The notes: generated by a model not told the origin, from the sequence alone. Shown: positions 32,070-43,772, counted from the stretch's first letter. The stretch: DNA of 64,000 bases from Dillenia suffruticosa (GCA_033439265.1 JAVTVX010000027.1:9253001-9317000); one strand, 5' to 3'. Translations and numbers: made by a program.

Positions 32070-34245
32070 ATAAATTGGTTGATTGAGTTTCATGTAACAT
32101 GCGATAAATTATCAATAACTTTAAAATCAAATTGGTGAAAAGAGTACAAACACTAACCTAATGCTCTTATCACTTCCTATACCCTTTGGCCGTTTCAAAT
32201 ACTACCAGCCAATAGTGCACATGTGTTTGAAGGTAAAATGCTACAACCATTTTAACACATCATCCCCCACAACCACTTTAAGTTATGGTGTTTGCCATCT
32301 GCTTGCCTCCTATCAAAATCTTATGATACACAATTCTTAAAATTTTCAGAAGTTTATAATAGTTCAATGCTGATCACCAACAAAATTAGTAAAAAGTTGA
32401 CATTATTTGTGCAAATGAAAGATGTTTTATATGGTAAGTACTTGGAAACCAGAAAACTATGGTTATGGCTTAATTTTGAATTGCTATGTGTGCGAGAGAG
32501 AGAGAGAGCGAAAGAGAAGTAGGCATCAAAATGTTTATGACTTTATATGTTATTTTGATAGAAGTGTATGTAGAGTTAAGATTGTGCTTTAAATTCAAAG
32601 CTAGTTTAGGAAAAGCTAACTTTCTGGATATTGAATGAATAATGTAAGATATGAATTTGTTGATTGAGTTTTATGTGACATATAGCAAATTATTAGTAAC
32701 TTTAAAATCAAATTAGGAAAAAGAGTACAAACACTAACCTAATATTCCTACCACTCCCTCTACCATAATTTAGCGACTTTAAAACTATCGGTCAATAGTT
32801 TACATTTATCCAAAGGAAGAAAGTTACAACCATTTAACACATTTAGTAGCCCCACGACCATTTAAGTTATGGTCCTTGCCTTTTGCTTGCCTCCAATAAA
32901 AATCTTATGACCCGCAGCTCTTAAAATTTTGCAGAAGTTTACAAGAGTTCAATGCTGATCACAATCAAAATTAGGATAAAGTTATTACACATGCAAATGT
33001 AAGTAGTTTTATATGGGAAGTGTTTGGAAACCAGAAAGCTTCGCATATTATTTAATTTTGAACTGCTGTGTGTGCAAGACAGAGACAGCAAAAGAGGAGT
33101 AGGCTTCAAAATGTTTATGACTTTGTTATTTTGATAAAAGTGCATGTACATATAAGATTGTACTTTAAATTCTAAACTAGTTTAGAAAAGACTGTCTTCC
33201 CGCATGTTGAATGAATATTGTGAGATATTAATTGGTTGATTATTGACATGCAGCAAACTGTTAGTAATTTTAAAATCAAATTAGGTAAAATAGTACAAAT
33301 ACTAATCTAATGTTCCTACAACTCCTTATACCATAATTTGGCCACTTTAAAATACTACCAGCCAATATCACACATGCATCCGAAGGTAAAAAGCTGCAAC
33401 CATTTAACACATTTATAACCTCCACCCTTGGCATCTACTTGCCTTCTGTCAAAATCTTATGACCCACAATTATTTAAATTTTGTGAAAGTTTACAAGAGT
33501 CCGATGGTGATCAAAAACAAAATTAGCAAAAAATTGACATTATATGTGCAAATAGAAGAGGTTTTATATGGTAAGTTGGAAACAAGAAAACTGTGCATAT
33601 AGTTTAATTTTGAACAGCTAAGAGAGAGAGAGAGAGAGAAGAGTAAGCTTCAAGATGTTTTTCACTTTATATGTTATTTTGATAATAGTCTATATACAGT
33701 TAAGATTGTACTTTAAATTCAAAACTAGTTTAAAAAATTATGACCTTCCACATTTTGAATGAATAACATGAGATATAAATTAATTAATTGAGTTTTATGT
33801 GACATGTAGCAAATTATCATTAACTTTAAAATCAAATTGTATAAAAAAATACAAACACTAACCTAATTTTTCTACCACTCCCGTACCATAATCTGACTAC
33901 TTTAAATACTACCGGCCAATAGTGCACATGCATCGAAGTTAGAAGCTACAAACATTTAATATATTTATTACTCCTATAACCACTTTAAGTTATGGCCCGC
34001 TTGCCTTGTGGAAGTTTACAAGAGTCCAATGCTGATCACAAACAAAATTAGCAAAAAATTAACATTATTTGTGCAAATGGAAGATGTTTTATATGGGAAG
34101 TGTTTGGTTTCTCGCGTATGATTTAATTTTGAAATACTGTGTGTGTACGAGAGAGAGAGAGAAAGAGCAAAAGAGGAGTCGAGATCAAAATGTTTATGGT
34201 TTTATATATTATTTTGATAAAAGTGTATGTACAGCTAAGATTGTC
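32070..34245 (+). repeat. Tandem array of ~575-bp units, right part
   Basis: Anchors recur at 32415, 32997, 33552 and 34077. Taking out copia-2 and one target copy, the spacing between the units flanking it (19924 to 32415) is 577 bp, the normal period. The array ends near 34245 inside a unit, after ATGTACAGCTAAGATTGT. Confidence 0.9.
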
Positions 34246-34990
34246 AATTTAATATCATTCTCGTAAAAAAGATAGAATATCTCATTTTTTTTTTTTAAAG
34301 AACAAAAGAGATAGTTTATAGTTATTTTCAAACTTATAGTGTAATTCTGACCTTCATGCTTTGCACGAGAGCAGAGAATGTTTATAGTTATTCTCAAACT
34401 GAGGCTAGCTGGATCATGAAACTAAATTGGATCGAACCATTGCTAGTGGTTCAAAAAATTGTTGACTTGTTCACTGTTCCAAAGTTGAAAACGTAAATAC
34501 AAGATTGAGTTCAAATTTCTTATTTTAAAAAATCAAAAAATGTTGATAACAGCCATTTTTTTAAAATATAAATTTTAGATCAAAGTTTCACTATTGCCAT
34601 TTAACAAATCCAATGGGCCCTTCCTCCTTTTTTATTTTTTATTTTTTAATTTTCTATTCTGATTTTTGAATCGGAGGGAAAATTGTTTGGAATCGAAATC
34701 AAAACTAGAATTGAAATCAAAACTTACAGTTCTAAAATTAGAATCGGTTTCTTTAGATTTGAAACTGAGAACCAGTGATTTTAGAATCAAAATTAATAAT
34801 TCTAAAACAACACCGTTTTATCTATGCTAAATTATCTATTAGTGACATAAAGTTTGATGAGATTTAAGAGAATCAGTAAAGAAATTTTTGGTAAATTATC
34901 ACAATCGCATAAAAACAATAAAAAAGGAAAAGATTTAGACCAACATAAATTTTATTCTACCAAACTTAGAAAAAAGGCGGGAACATTAAC
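34246..34990. other. No gene recognised
   Basis: AT-rich DNA with a run of T and simple purine-rich stretches (repeated GAATCGAAATCAAAACT-like words at about 34690-34720). No coding similarity. Confidence 0.5.
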
Positions 34991-35006
34991 TTTTGGATTT
35001 AATCGT

Positions 35007-35475
35007 GCATGCAGAAACGTAAATGAATAAATTTGAAAAATTTCGGGATAAATATCTCGATAGGGTGGTCTCCAAAAAATCAATCGTGTCGCAATATCTC
35101 TCAAACAGATTGCACGGTCGGATGATGATCATGCAATCAAACCACCACCGCAAATCCATGATGTCTCAACCCAAGTCTGGTGATGATTTTGACAAGAGAG
35201 ATTTTCTTACACAAAAATCTCCTAAACTCTCATTGTATTTTCTCTCTCCAGAGAATGTCTATTTTCACTACAATTGTTCTCACACGACAGTTGTCCTCAC
35301 ACGAAGGATGAGCATCTCACTGCCTAGGGAAAAAGGACAGCCCCCCATCACGTAAGTTACCCTTGGAGGTTAATTAGGGAGTTTCTAAATGATGTTTATG
35401 GGATAACGGGAGTTACCCCATTATCTCTCAAATTACCATAATACCCCTCCTGGGCATACTGATCCAACCCTAACC
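35007..35475 (-). repeat. Solo LTR of a copia element related to copia-1
   Basis: The stretch shares order and words with the copia-1 LTR at 7877-8366: a GGATAAATATCTC block, GGATGATGATCATGCAATCA with ACCACCACC after it, CTCTCTCC tracts, and a terminal GGGCATA segment. No internal retrotransposon domain lies on either side. Borders are approximate and no target duplication was identified. Confidence 0.55.
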
Positions 35476-36070
35476 CAAAAAAGATTTGTTTTCTTAATCA
35501 AGTTAAAATAAAACCCTTTATAACTTAATCACCCAAAGTAACAGCCTTTAATTCCCATACTGTAATAATCAAAATCTCGAGTAAAACAGATTTTGGAATA
35601 CAAATCAAATGAGATTTCTGAGCAAGCTATCCGAGTTCCTATTTGTACTGAACACAACAGACTTCATCGTTAAGACACAAAAAGGCAAATGGAGAGGTCT
35701 CCTTCGGATTGCCATTTGCAGAGAGTTACGAGAATCTGAAAGAAATTGTTGCTTTTAACATCAAACTGCAAAATCCCAAAGTTGAAGCAAAGCGGCCATT
35801 TTCATTTCCATTTCCATCATCTATTACCCACTTTCTGGTTCGTTCATTGCTCGGTACAATGGTTCTTCTTGTATTAATTTTTCCCGAACTAATTTATTTG
35901 GTTCTTTACGAGTTTTTTCATATTTAGCATTAACTCTGGGCTCCAACGATCCTAATGACTCTTACAGTGCTTTTATTTGGATATAAGAGCAGAAAACAAA
36001 ATAGGGGAATAATTTTTCATCATGTATTGGATTTAAGGCTCATGATTGAAACTACTTATATTTTGTATTT
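35476..36070. other. Region upstream of the protease pseudogene
   Basis: A short open frame at 35709-35927 has a protein-like start (MPFAESYENLKEIVAFNIKL), but I cannot link it to a family. It may be a 5' exon remnant of the aspartic protease gene or unrelated. Confidence 0.3.
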
Positions 36071-36071
36071 G

Positions 36072-36185
36072 CTTAGACTACATTACATCAAAGTAAAACT
36101 GGGCATTGCTCCCCAGGAACTCAGTTCTGATCAACATCAGAAGTGACGTTTTATGGGTGTCTTGTACAACTCATAGTAATTCTCC
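36072..36185 (+). pseudogene. Protease exon with degenerate first active site
   Basis: LRLHYIKVKLGIAPQE, then a one-base frameshift and SVLINIRSDVLWVSC. In the family the latter block holds D-T-G-S-D; here the nucleophile Asp is Asn and Thr-Gly is Ile-Arg. A stop follows at NSP. Confidence 0.8.
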
Positions 36186-36228
36186 CTGATTATTTCCTTT
36201 TTCGCATTTCGGCGGCTCTCCTCACAGG

Positions 36229-36355
36229 GAGTAATCCCCAATGCATCCCATTGCCTAAAAGGAGAGGGAGCTGGTATGGGAGTGCTGGTCTTTGGGGAGA
36301 TTGTGGCACCAGGTATGGTTCACAGTCCCGTGCACACTGGATATGAAGCATACTT
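36229..36355 (+). pseudogene. Protease exon, central lobe
   Basis: [20 protein letters not shown] then [19 protein letters not shown]. The H-C-L-K-G and G-E-I-x-x-P-G-x-V-x-S-P blocks are well kept and open. Confidence 0.85.
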
Positions 36356-36870
36356 TCTACTTTATATATGATGATTATAATATCTTAAAAGAAATGCTTT
36401 TTCTAATTCTGGATCCTCATGCACTCGGAGATTTGCAAGCTTTGTATTCTGTTCTAGTCTTTGGAGGTGTTATTTTGTGTATTTGCTTATAAGTCTTTTA
36501 TGTTAGCTTGCACATGAATACTTGAATTCATAGTTCTTCTAAGCCATTCCCATTAACCTTATTGGTTCCTCTGAGATATGAAGTACTGTTTTTTTTCCCT
36601 TTCTTTTTCATTTTATCCATTTGAAATAAGGGAGTTGCTGCATATAGTTCATCAGTAATTTGTCTCCTGTCAATTTTTCCCTGCGAAAGTTGACCAACTT
36701 CTTGATCCATTGTTATTGCTCACCATCCAAGCCTCCTATTTAGCTGATAATTTCTTCGTCTCTTCCAACTTTTGACTTAAACTTGCACTTGTATTATGTT
36801 GGATGGTATTTGTAAATTGAAATAGTTGTTGACTTATATGTTGTGATCTTTTCTGCATCAACTTTAACAG

Positions 36871-37036
36871 ATTTTTACAATTTGAATCCCGAGAGCATTG
36901 CAGTCAATGGGCACATTCTGCCTATTGATAGGGCGATATTTACAGCTTGAAAGAATCAAGGTACTATAGTGGACTCAGGGACAACAGTATTATTCCTTGT
37001 CAACGAAGCTTACAATTTGGTTTTCAACGCCATAAG
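36871..37036 (+). pseudogene. Protease exon with intact second active site
   Basis: After an acceptor at 36869-36870 the frame reads FYNLNPESIAVNGHILPIDR, AIFTA, stop (TGA, 36948-36950), then NQGTIVDSGTTVLFLVNEAY. The D-S-G-T-T motif is at 36972-36986. Confidence 0.85.
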
Positions 37037-37606
37037 TTTTTTTTTTTTTTAATAATTTTATTTCCCTGTTAAAAGTTAGCAATGTACAAAATTCATGTCC
37101 AATTGGCTCAATGCACTATGAAATTGAATTTCATGTGTACCCTCTTCAAGTCATAGTGGATCCATGCATGGGGATGGGGGGTGGACAAGTTAGTAGTTCT
37201 ATTACTTGGATTCTACTTGGGAACAACATTATTTGTGAATTGTCATGAAAATATTGCCCTATAATGAAACAAATATATCTTTAGTAGCTTTTGGGAAAAA
37301 AAGAAAAGGAATTCTAAATGTCTTGGCGCATGGGATTGTTGGGGACAGAAGGGTATAACTGAAGAGAACATAAATTTTCAAACTACCTAGAAGTGTGTAG
37401 CCTAAGAGTCCTAATGCATGCAGTTGTGCTAAGAGTGAAGACAATCAATTTCACTTAAGGAGATGAAATTAACAAAAAAAAAAGTCTCATAAAAGTTCTT
37501 GGATGGAGTGAAAGGAAGGATTAATCTGTTTACATTTCGTTGAAAGATCATAGGTTCAATATGTTTTTCTGATGTGCAGAAGTTGATTATTATAGTTATG
37601 ATGCAG

Positions 37607-38512
37607 ATAATTGCTGCTGCCCCCCCGTCTTTGACTCCTATTCTATCAGGAGGATCATGGTGTTACCGAATTTCCACCTGGTACATAACACCCACATATT
37701 TATTATTTGTATTGTAGATACAAATGTTGTGCCTTAGTTGAAATGATAGTTTGATGAGAAAATGTCTACATTGGATACATGTTTGTTTTGGAAACAGCAT
37801 AAAAGATATCTTCCCTTCAATTAGCTTGAATTTGTGGGTGGTATATATTTGAGCTTAAGGGCAGAGGATTACTTCATATGGGGTGGACCAGTGGTGGGTG
37901 TTTTCATTTGCATTCCTTAATATCTTGAAGAGTGTTATCTGTGTGATGGAAAAAATTATGTTGAGAGAGGGTTCGATAGCAACTCGGATTGGATTAGTCA
38001 GAGTATATCTCCAGATACCGATTAGTTCAATACAAAAAAAGGGTGTCATTTGTCTTTACCTTAACATCATATTTTATATTTATTTATATTTATTTATATT
38101 TATTTTCTATTTTTTGGTCTTGCAGGATCCAGCTGATTTGCGGTGTTTTGGAATTCAGAGGTCTAATGTAGGGATTACTGATTTAGGAGGTCAAATACCA
38201 GACTGATTACACAACCCTTTTGTTATAACAAAGTCTTTGATCATTTCCTCATGCAGATCTTGTTAGGAAAGACAGTCTTTGTTTATGATCCAGCTCAACA
38301 AAGACTTGGTTGGGCAGACTATGATCGTAAGTAAACAAATCAGGCCCAACGTTTGATGGTTTTCTTTCTAATTTTCTAAATTTAAAGTCTTATTAACAAT
38401 TTCTGTGTTTCTATTGCCAGGTTCCTCCGATGTGTTGGTCAACGTTAATTTGGCCAAAACAACGGAAGAACGCATAGGGCCAACAGTTGAAGTAAAAGAA
38501 AGTTGCCTTTGA
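37607..38512 (+). pseudogene. Protease C-terminal exons
   Basis: Exon blocks read IIAAAPPSLTPILSGGSWCY (37607), DIFPSISLN then after a shift GGIYLSLRAEDYFIWGGPVV (37802), DPADLRCFGIQRSNVGITDL (38125), DLVRKD then FVYDPAQQRLGWADYD with donor GTAAGT (38257-38336), and SSDVLVNVNLAKTTEERIGP to the TGA at 38510-38512. The usual D-C-S near the last border is D-R-S. Intron borders AG and GT are kept at several junctions. Confidence 0.8.
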
Positions 38513-39224
38513 TTTTGCATATAGGAGTTTTTATTCATCTTTTGCTTTTATAGTTCTTCTGTATTTAGCTCTTTTTATTATTATTATTATTTTGTTTGTT
38601 TTTGAACGAGGGACAGGCATTGCATAGTACGATGCTTGATGTGGTTGGTGTTCCTTCACAACCACCAATCGATTCTTCATGGGAACCGCGAATCATGAAT
38701 GCCTTTTCTAAGTTGATGTTGTACTCTGCATGCATTTCAATAGAACTTGATCATTTTCAAAAATGCGAGGCGAGTCGGTTGGTGCCTGTGCATAGTTAAC
38801 AAATATGAAGTGAACCGATCCTTTCGCATAAAATTTTACATCTTTGGCATAGTTAACAATATATCTGGAGAAAGTTGAAAACTAGTTTTGAGGAGATAAT
38901 TTTGTAAACACTCGTAAAAGATGCACGTTTATTCACAATTTATCTTAAATGATTCTTATACATTTTCTTTAATTATGGGCCCAAAATCAAAAGCATTATC
39001 CCGTTTCTTTCCCTCTCTAACTTCTCTCTCTCTCTATGTGGTTTGCGTGGTTCCTTTCTCTCTCTCTGTTTTTTTATTTAAAATTTTTTTAGAAGATTGA
39101 CTATTCAATTATTGAATTTTGAAGTTCAGGGACTTAATTTTGAATTTAGTGCAAAATTGAGGAGCATGACATATAATTAAAATGGAAGACTTTCTTAGAA
39201 ATCGGAGACAATGCAAACTAAATT
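38513..39224. other. Downstream of the protease pseudogene; no recognised gene
   Basis: A 67-codon frame at 38596-38799 (MLDVVGVPSQPPIDSSWEPR in its middle) looks protein-like but is unrecognised; it could be a further exon of the pseudogene or of another lost gene. (CT)n runs lie at 39015-39070. Confidence 0.35.
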
Positions 39225-39408
39225 TACGGAGCCTGCCCATGCCGGCGCCAGATCCTGTGCATGCCATCACGTTGGCCATGCGCACATAGAAGCGCACGCG
39301 TGGGCGCTCGGCCATGCCAACACGGGCACCTGCGCATGCAAGCACCGCCCATGCCCATGCGGGCGGCTGGCCATGCCACCGCACGGCGCCGCGCATCGGC
39401 GCGTGACT
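39225..39408. repeat. CpG-rich GCATGC island 1
   Basis: About 180 bp of GC-rich DNA in AT-rich surroundings, made of CATGCC, GCGCATG and GGGCGCTCGG-like words. It resembles the islands at 41325 and 58500. Reading frames on both strands are composition artefacts. Confidence 0.7.
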
Positions 39409-40735
39409 CTAATTACTAAATTTTTAATATTGTTAAATTAGTAGTTTATATATTATTATTTTAAATTATTAATATTATTATTTAAAAATTATAATGATAT
39501 TAAATAACAAACATATATAATACATATAATATCAAAAAATTTAATTATCAAAATAAAATTATATATAATTTCTAATTTATATGAATTCTAGAAAAACACC
39601 TATCACACCACAAGCGGTCAAATTTGATCAAGAGCCAAAATATTTTATCATTTTATTTTATAATCATGCAACTCTCGCAAAAATTGGTAGCAAATTTTGT
39701 CAAAACTCCAAAAAAAATTTATCATTTTATTTCGGAATCAATGTACTACAAAAAACTTTTTATTTATTTTTTGTTTCATGCGGGAATTTAGTTTTGCCGC
39801 CAATCATAGTCATCATCATGTTACTTATTTGTCATTTACTTGTTACTTGCCTATTTCTTTTTTTTTTTTCTTTTTTACTCTCTTTGCTTGTTTCTATTTA
39901 AACGAAAAAGACATAAAATCGTTAAATTAAATTTAACTTACTTATGTTTATATTAGCGAAATCAAACCACTTTATCATAATATAAATATAAAATTCATTG
40001 TCTTATTACAATATGATTACAACATGTTGTTGTGGCTTTGACAAAATTAATCAAACTACCCAACCATTGAAATTGTGTTGCCTTTAATAAAATTGGGATG
40101 AAAGGCTTGGATTATTTTAAGCTACTTTACATTAGCGGGATGAACCAAGATTACTTTAAGCTATTTTATATTGCAGGATTAGCAAGATGAACCAAGAGGT
40201 ATTAAACCTAACTCAGTGACTTGACAACAAGTGTATTTTTTTAAGATTGGTTACTTTAATAATCATCCAACTAGATTAATATATTTATCCAATATATATA
40301 TCCAAGAATAATGTTGCCAATGCAATATAAATTTTATCTTTGCCCCTAACAACATTAATTTTGTTTTGGTGTCTAAGTGTTAGCAATGGTAATTGAGCAA
40401 TAAGCAGTGACCTCTCTTATACTATTTCTATCATATCACATCACCTATGCACAGAAAAATAATGATGTTGTTAGTGGATGAGAAGGATGTTGTTAGTGGG
40501 CAGTACAATTAATACACACGAGAGAAGAGAAGAATGTTTTTAGTGGGTAGTTTAACTAGTTAGTGTTGCATAACTTGATATTATTTTTTTAAATATTATT
40601 GTTAATTGATGTTGTTAGTGGGGTTCATTGTCTAACCTTGTACACAACCTTGATATTATTCTCTTACAACCCTTTTGGCTTATCTCAAGTGAAAATTTTA
40701 AAATATTTTTTTACGGATTAAAATCCTAAATTTTT
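39409..40735. other. AT-rich DNA, no gene recognised
   Basis: No coding similarity. Short direct repeats occur (GATTACTTTAAGCTATTTTA near 40149, repeated in variant form near 40106; GATGTTGTTAGTGG three times between 40460 and 40620). Confidence 0.5.
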
Positions 40736-40739
40736 TATT

Positions 40740-40925
40740 TTAGTATAGGAAATATAATTTTGTTTACACATTATCTAATCATTCTCTATTTTTATATTTT
40801 TTTCCTATTTTATTCGGTATATCATGTGCACTCATATGGGTATAACGCATGATAACAAGTGGTAATAAATGGTAACAAATAGTGATATTCTTATAACAAG
40901 TGTATCTAATAGCTTTTGATATGAA
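40740..40925 (-). repeat. TTGTTACC-family repeat, inverted copy
   Basis: RC of this stretch matches 45750-45925: both have the AAAAATATAAAAATAGAG-like core, a TGCATAATGTGTAAA end and several (A/T)TTGTTACCA words. Orientation is opposite to the copies at 45.8 and 58.1 kb. Confidence 0.65.
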
Positions 40926-41324
40926 AACTAGATTTAATCCTTAATTAGGTTTGCTTAATTAGGTTAAACTACCAATGACTAAGACATACCGCGAATATTC
41001 TAATTGTATGGTAAGAAATTATAACAATATTTCTAAAAATTACATTGCATGAGAAAGCATAACAAGCATTAAGGAAAAAAAGAGAGACTAAAAAGACAGG
41101 TCAAAAATTGTTAGCGTGCAAATTTTCAAAATATTGGTGCAGAAAAGAAAAAAGTTTTTGAAAATTTATAGGTAGTAATAAGTAGTAATAATGTATCGTA
41201 TGTGTATTGATATAGATAGTAATAAAGTAGTAATAATACATTAATAATGAAGAACTAATGTAATGTATAATAAAATAAATATGTAATGATAAAAAAAAGT
41301 AAAAGATAAAATCTAAAATATACC
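40926..41324. other. AT-rich DNA, no gene recognised
   Basis: No similarity seen; TAGTAATAA-type simple repeats at about 41170-41250. Confidence 0.5.
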
Positions 41325-41620
41325 CCATGGGCGAGTGCCTTGCGGACGCTTGCATGTGCCATTGCCTCGCGCAGGCATGCGCGGTAGCACTGCGATTACC
41401 TGTGCGGTGGCATGCGTAGGCGCCTGCGTTGGCACGTGCAGGTGCCCGCGGTCGGGCGCCCACGCAGGCACTACATGTGCGGTCACACCATGCTTGCCTG
41501 CGAGGTGGTATGCGCGGGTGCCCGCACTGGCATAGCCAGGCACCCACGTGGGTGCTTGCATGCGCTCACATGCCATGCCGCCCGCCCGCACATGCCATGC
41601 CGCCCATGCGCCACTACTTT
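41325..41620. repeat. CpG-rich GCATGC island 2
   Basis: About 300 bp of GC-rich, CpG-rich DNA with repeated GCATGCG, GGTGCCCGC and CATGCCGCCCGC words; alternating purine-pyrimidine runs are frequent. Frames up to 148 codons on both strands mirror each other and are not genes. Confidence 0.7.
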
Positions 41621-42091
41621 ATTTATTATATAAAAAATTTTAAATATGAATTAAGTAGAATAATGATATAATTAATATTATAAATTTAAATCATGTAATG
41701 ATATAAAATTTAGAGTTATTATTTATTGTAATATAATGCAATAACAATGTAATAACAATATTGTAATACAGTAACAATGTTGTAACAAAAACAAAAACAC
41801 AAAAAAAAACAAATACAAAAAATACAAAATAAAATTGATGATGTAATAATAAAAAAAGCGGTAAAGTAAAATAAAATTAAACTTACAAAAGGTAAAAAAG
41901 TTATAAAAAAGCATGAAAAAAATGACAGATTTCTAAAAATTTACTTGAGTAACTAAACCAAATATATTATAAATCATTTTCCACAAACTCTCTTTTCCTC
42001 CAAAGCCTCTCCTTCCTTAATAAGCTATCCTCCCTCAAAACTCAAACTTTGTGACTTAACCAAAATCTCATTCCAAATTTTCTTAGCTCAA
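41621..42091. other. AT-rich DNA, no gene recognised
   Basis: GTAATAACAATATTGTAATA-like simple repeats near 41730-41790; no coding similarity. Confidence 0.5.
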
Positions 42092-42331
42092 TATGGGAAA
42101 AACTAACCGAATGATGGGCATTGTTGCTAATCATGAAGAATCACAGCCATCTAAAAAACAACTTCACTTTGAAAAAGCCCAATCATCTCAAGATGATACC
42201 CTAGGTTAGGTTTGGCTTTAAAACAAATCATTTTATTGTGAGATAAGTAGTTTTTATCCATTTCTAATATTTTTTTAGCAGTTGTCAAGAAATGTAGAGA
42301 TCCAACATGTTAGATTTAGAAAAAAGAAAAC
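42092..42331 (+). CDS. Possible first exons of a CACTA accessory gene (uncertain)
   Basis: An ATG frame at 42092 reads MGKTNRMMGIVANHEESQPS then KKQLHFEKAQSSQDDTLG. A GT-like donor follows (GTTAGG), and a possible acceptor near 42282 leads to VVKKCRDPTC. A K-K/R-x-R-G-P-T start is seen in CACTA TNPA-like proteins; here it is KKCRDPT and a stop follows at once. Position among CACTA-like sequences is the other support. It may be chance. Confidence 0.25.
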
Positions 42332-42940
42332 GTGTGGCTAATGAATATGGTTAATGAAGCAAGACTTATTGCTAGTGTCTAGTTATGAATGTTATTTCTC
42401 CATTTCACCACAATTTTACTAATTTTACTTTTGCTTTTTAATAATAATTCAAATTATTTGTATTATTAGCTTTCTCGAATACTAGATATTGGGAGTGCAT
42501 ATAGAAACCAACATTCATCATCATCATCGCCTGACCCAAAAGATAATATTTTTATTTATAATCATTTTTAACATGTATCATTATATTATATTCATCTCAC
42601 TACTTATTTTTATTTTATCAATAGATTGACATATTTCATCAAAGGTAATATTTTTATTTATAACTATTTTTTACATGTACCATTATATTATATTCATCTC
42701 ACTGCTTATTTTTATGAATGAATAGATTGACATGAAAGGTGGGTTGTGCCGGTAATCTTTTTCATGATTGAAGTGAAGCATTTTTTGTATGAGTATCTTA
42801 AAAGATATAAGTTGTAAGATATGCTTATGGGATATGTAATCTTTTTTTTTTTTGTATCCTATTGTATTAATCATTCTTAGTGTTAATATGAGGAGAATTA
42901 CGATTATATTATTTTAGTAATTTCTTTATTTTCAAGTTTC
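42332..42940. other. AT-rich DNA with a short duplication
   Basis: TATTTTTATTTATAA(T/C)(C/T)ATTTTT with CATTATATTATATTCATCTC after it occurs at 42546 and 42648, about 102 bp apart. No coding similarity. Confidence 0.5.
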
Positions 42941-42944
42941 TAAC

Positions 42945-43600
42945 ATTTCTAATATTTTGCATTTCCCAACCCATAATAAAAATTATTTCCTCATGCTTTC
43001 TTTTTTTTTTTTTTTTTTTTACATTTGTAGTTATAAGATAGTAACTTATAATAGTATGTGATAATTGACTAGTAACTACGATAAGAGATAAGAGATAAGA
43101 GATAGTAATATTTTCTAACACTTGTACTAACCGTCGATAAAACTTATAACATTTTCTCACATATGAACATATGCGGTAATATGGTAATGTGGTAACCGAC
43201 CATTAGTAACATTTCTTGACAGTATCGTGTAGTAATATTTTTTAGTAGTAACTGATTAGTAAGTGACGATAAAAGGTAATAACATTTTTTAACACTTGAT
43301 AACCAACGATAAAAACTTATAACATTTCTTAACATATTTGCATATGTGATAACCGACCATAAATCACGGTAACATTTCTTAATAGTTGTGTAACTGAAGA
43401 TAAAAGTAATAACATTTCCTAACATGTTATATGTTGTAACATGGTAATAACATAACCGCCATAAATGATAGTAACATGGTAACTAATGATAAAGCAGTAA
43501 CATTTTCTAACACTCGTAACTGACGATAAAAATAGTAATTTTTACTAATATTTTTAAACTGATGATAAAAGGTTTAATTTTACCAACACTTTTTAACCAT
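42945..43600. repeat. Degenerate short repeats, GTAACATTTTCTAACA type
   Basis: Words such as GTAATAACATTTTTTAACAC, TAACATTTCTTAACA and AACCGACGATAAAA recur about every 50-70 bp between 43090 and 43580. The pattern resembles the subterminal repeats of CACTA elements and leads to the terminus at 43772. Confidence 0.55.
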
Positions 43601-43739
43601 CACTATAAGTATACGACACGCTCCAACGGTGATCGAGAGTGTTGGAATATACCTATCTCAACTGGTGTATAACCAACTAAAACCCTATCCGTTGGAGAAT
43701 ATTTTACCAATGGTTTTACTATTTTTAGGAGCCGGTTTT

Positions 43740-43772
43740 CATCCGTTTTAATAAGTTACTTGTTTTGTAGTG
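43740..43772. mobile_element. CACTA-type terminus
   Basis: The stretch ends ACTTGTTTTGTAGTG; inverted, it starts CACTACAAAACAAGTAACTT, the standard start of plant CACTA elements. The matching opposite end was not found in the window, so this is one end of a broken or distant element. Confidence 0.5.

Larger units (their letters stand above)
36072..38512 (+). pseudogene. Pepsin-family (A1) aspartic protease pseudogene, plant aspartic proteinase-like 2 type
   Basis: Seven blocks with splice-like borders give most of a plant A1 protease: 36072-36185, 36229-36355, 36871-37036, 37607-37680, 37802-37905, 38125-38190, 38257-38336 and 38421-38512. They include [49 protein letters not shown], the second active site TIVDSGTT and FVYDPAQQRLGWADYD. 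Such enzymes cut peptide bonds with two Asp residues and are often secreted or membrane-anchored. Damage: the first active site is N-I-R-S instead of D-T-G-S, an in-frame TGA lies at 36948-36950, and frameshifts occur near 36123, 37825 and 38272. The N-terminal signal and propeptide are not found. Family assignment is firm; the exact subfamily is inferred. Confidence 0.85.

Noticed and set aside
41101..41671. Reading frames up to 148 codons in the GC-rich island
   Set aside because: Mirror frames on both strands, His/Cys/Ala/Arg-rich from GCATGC words; no start context or homology.
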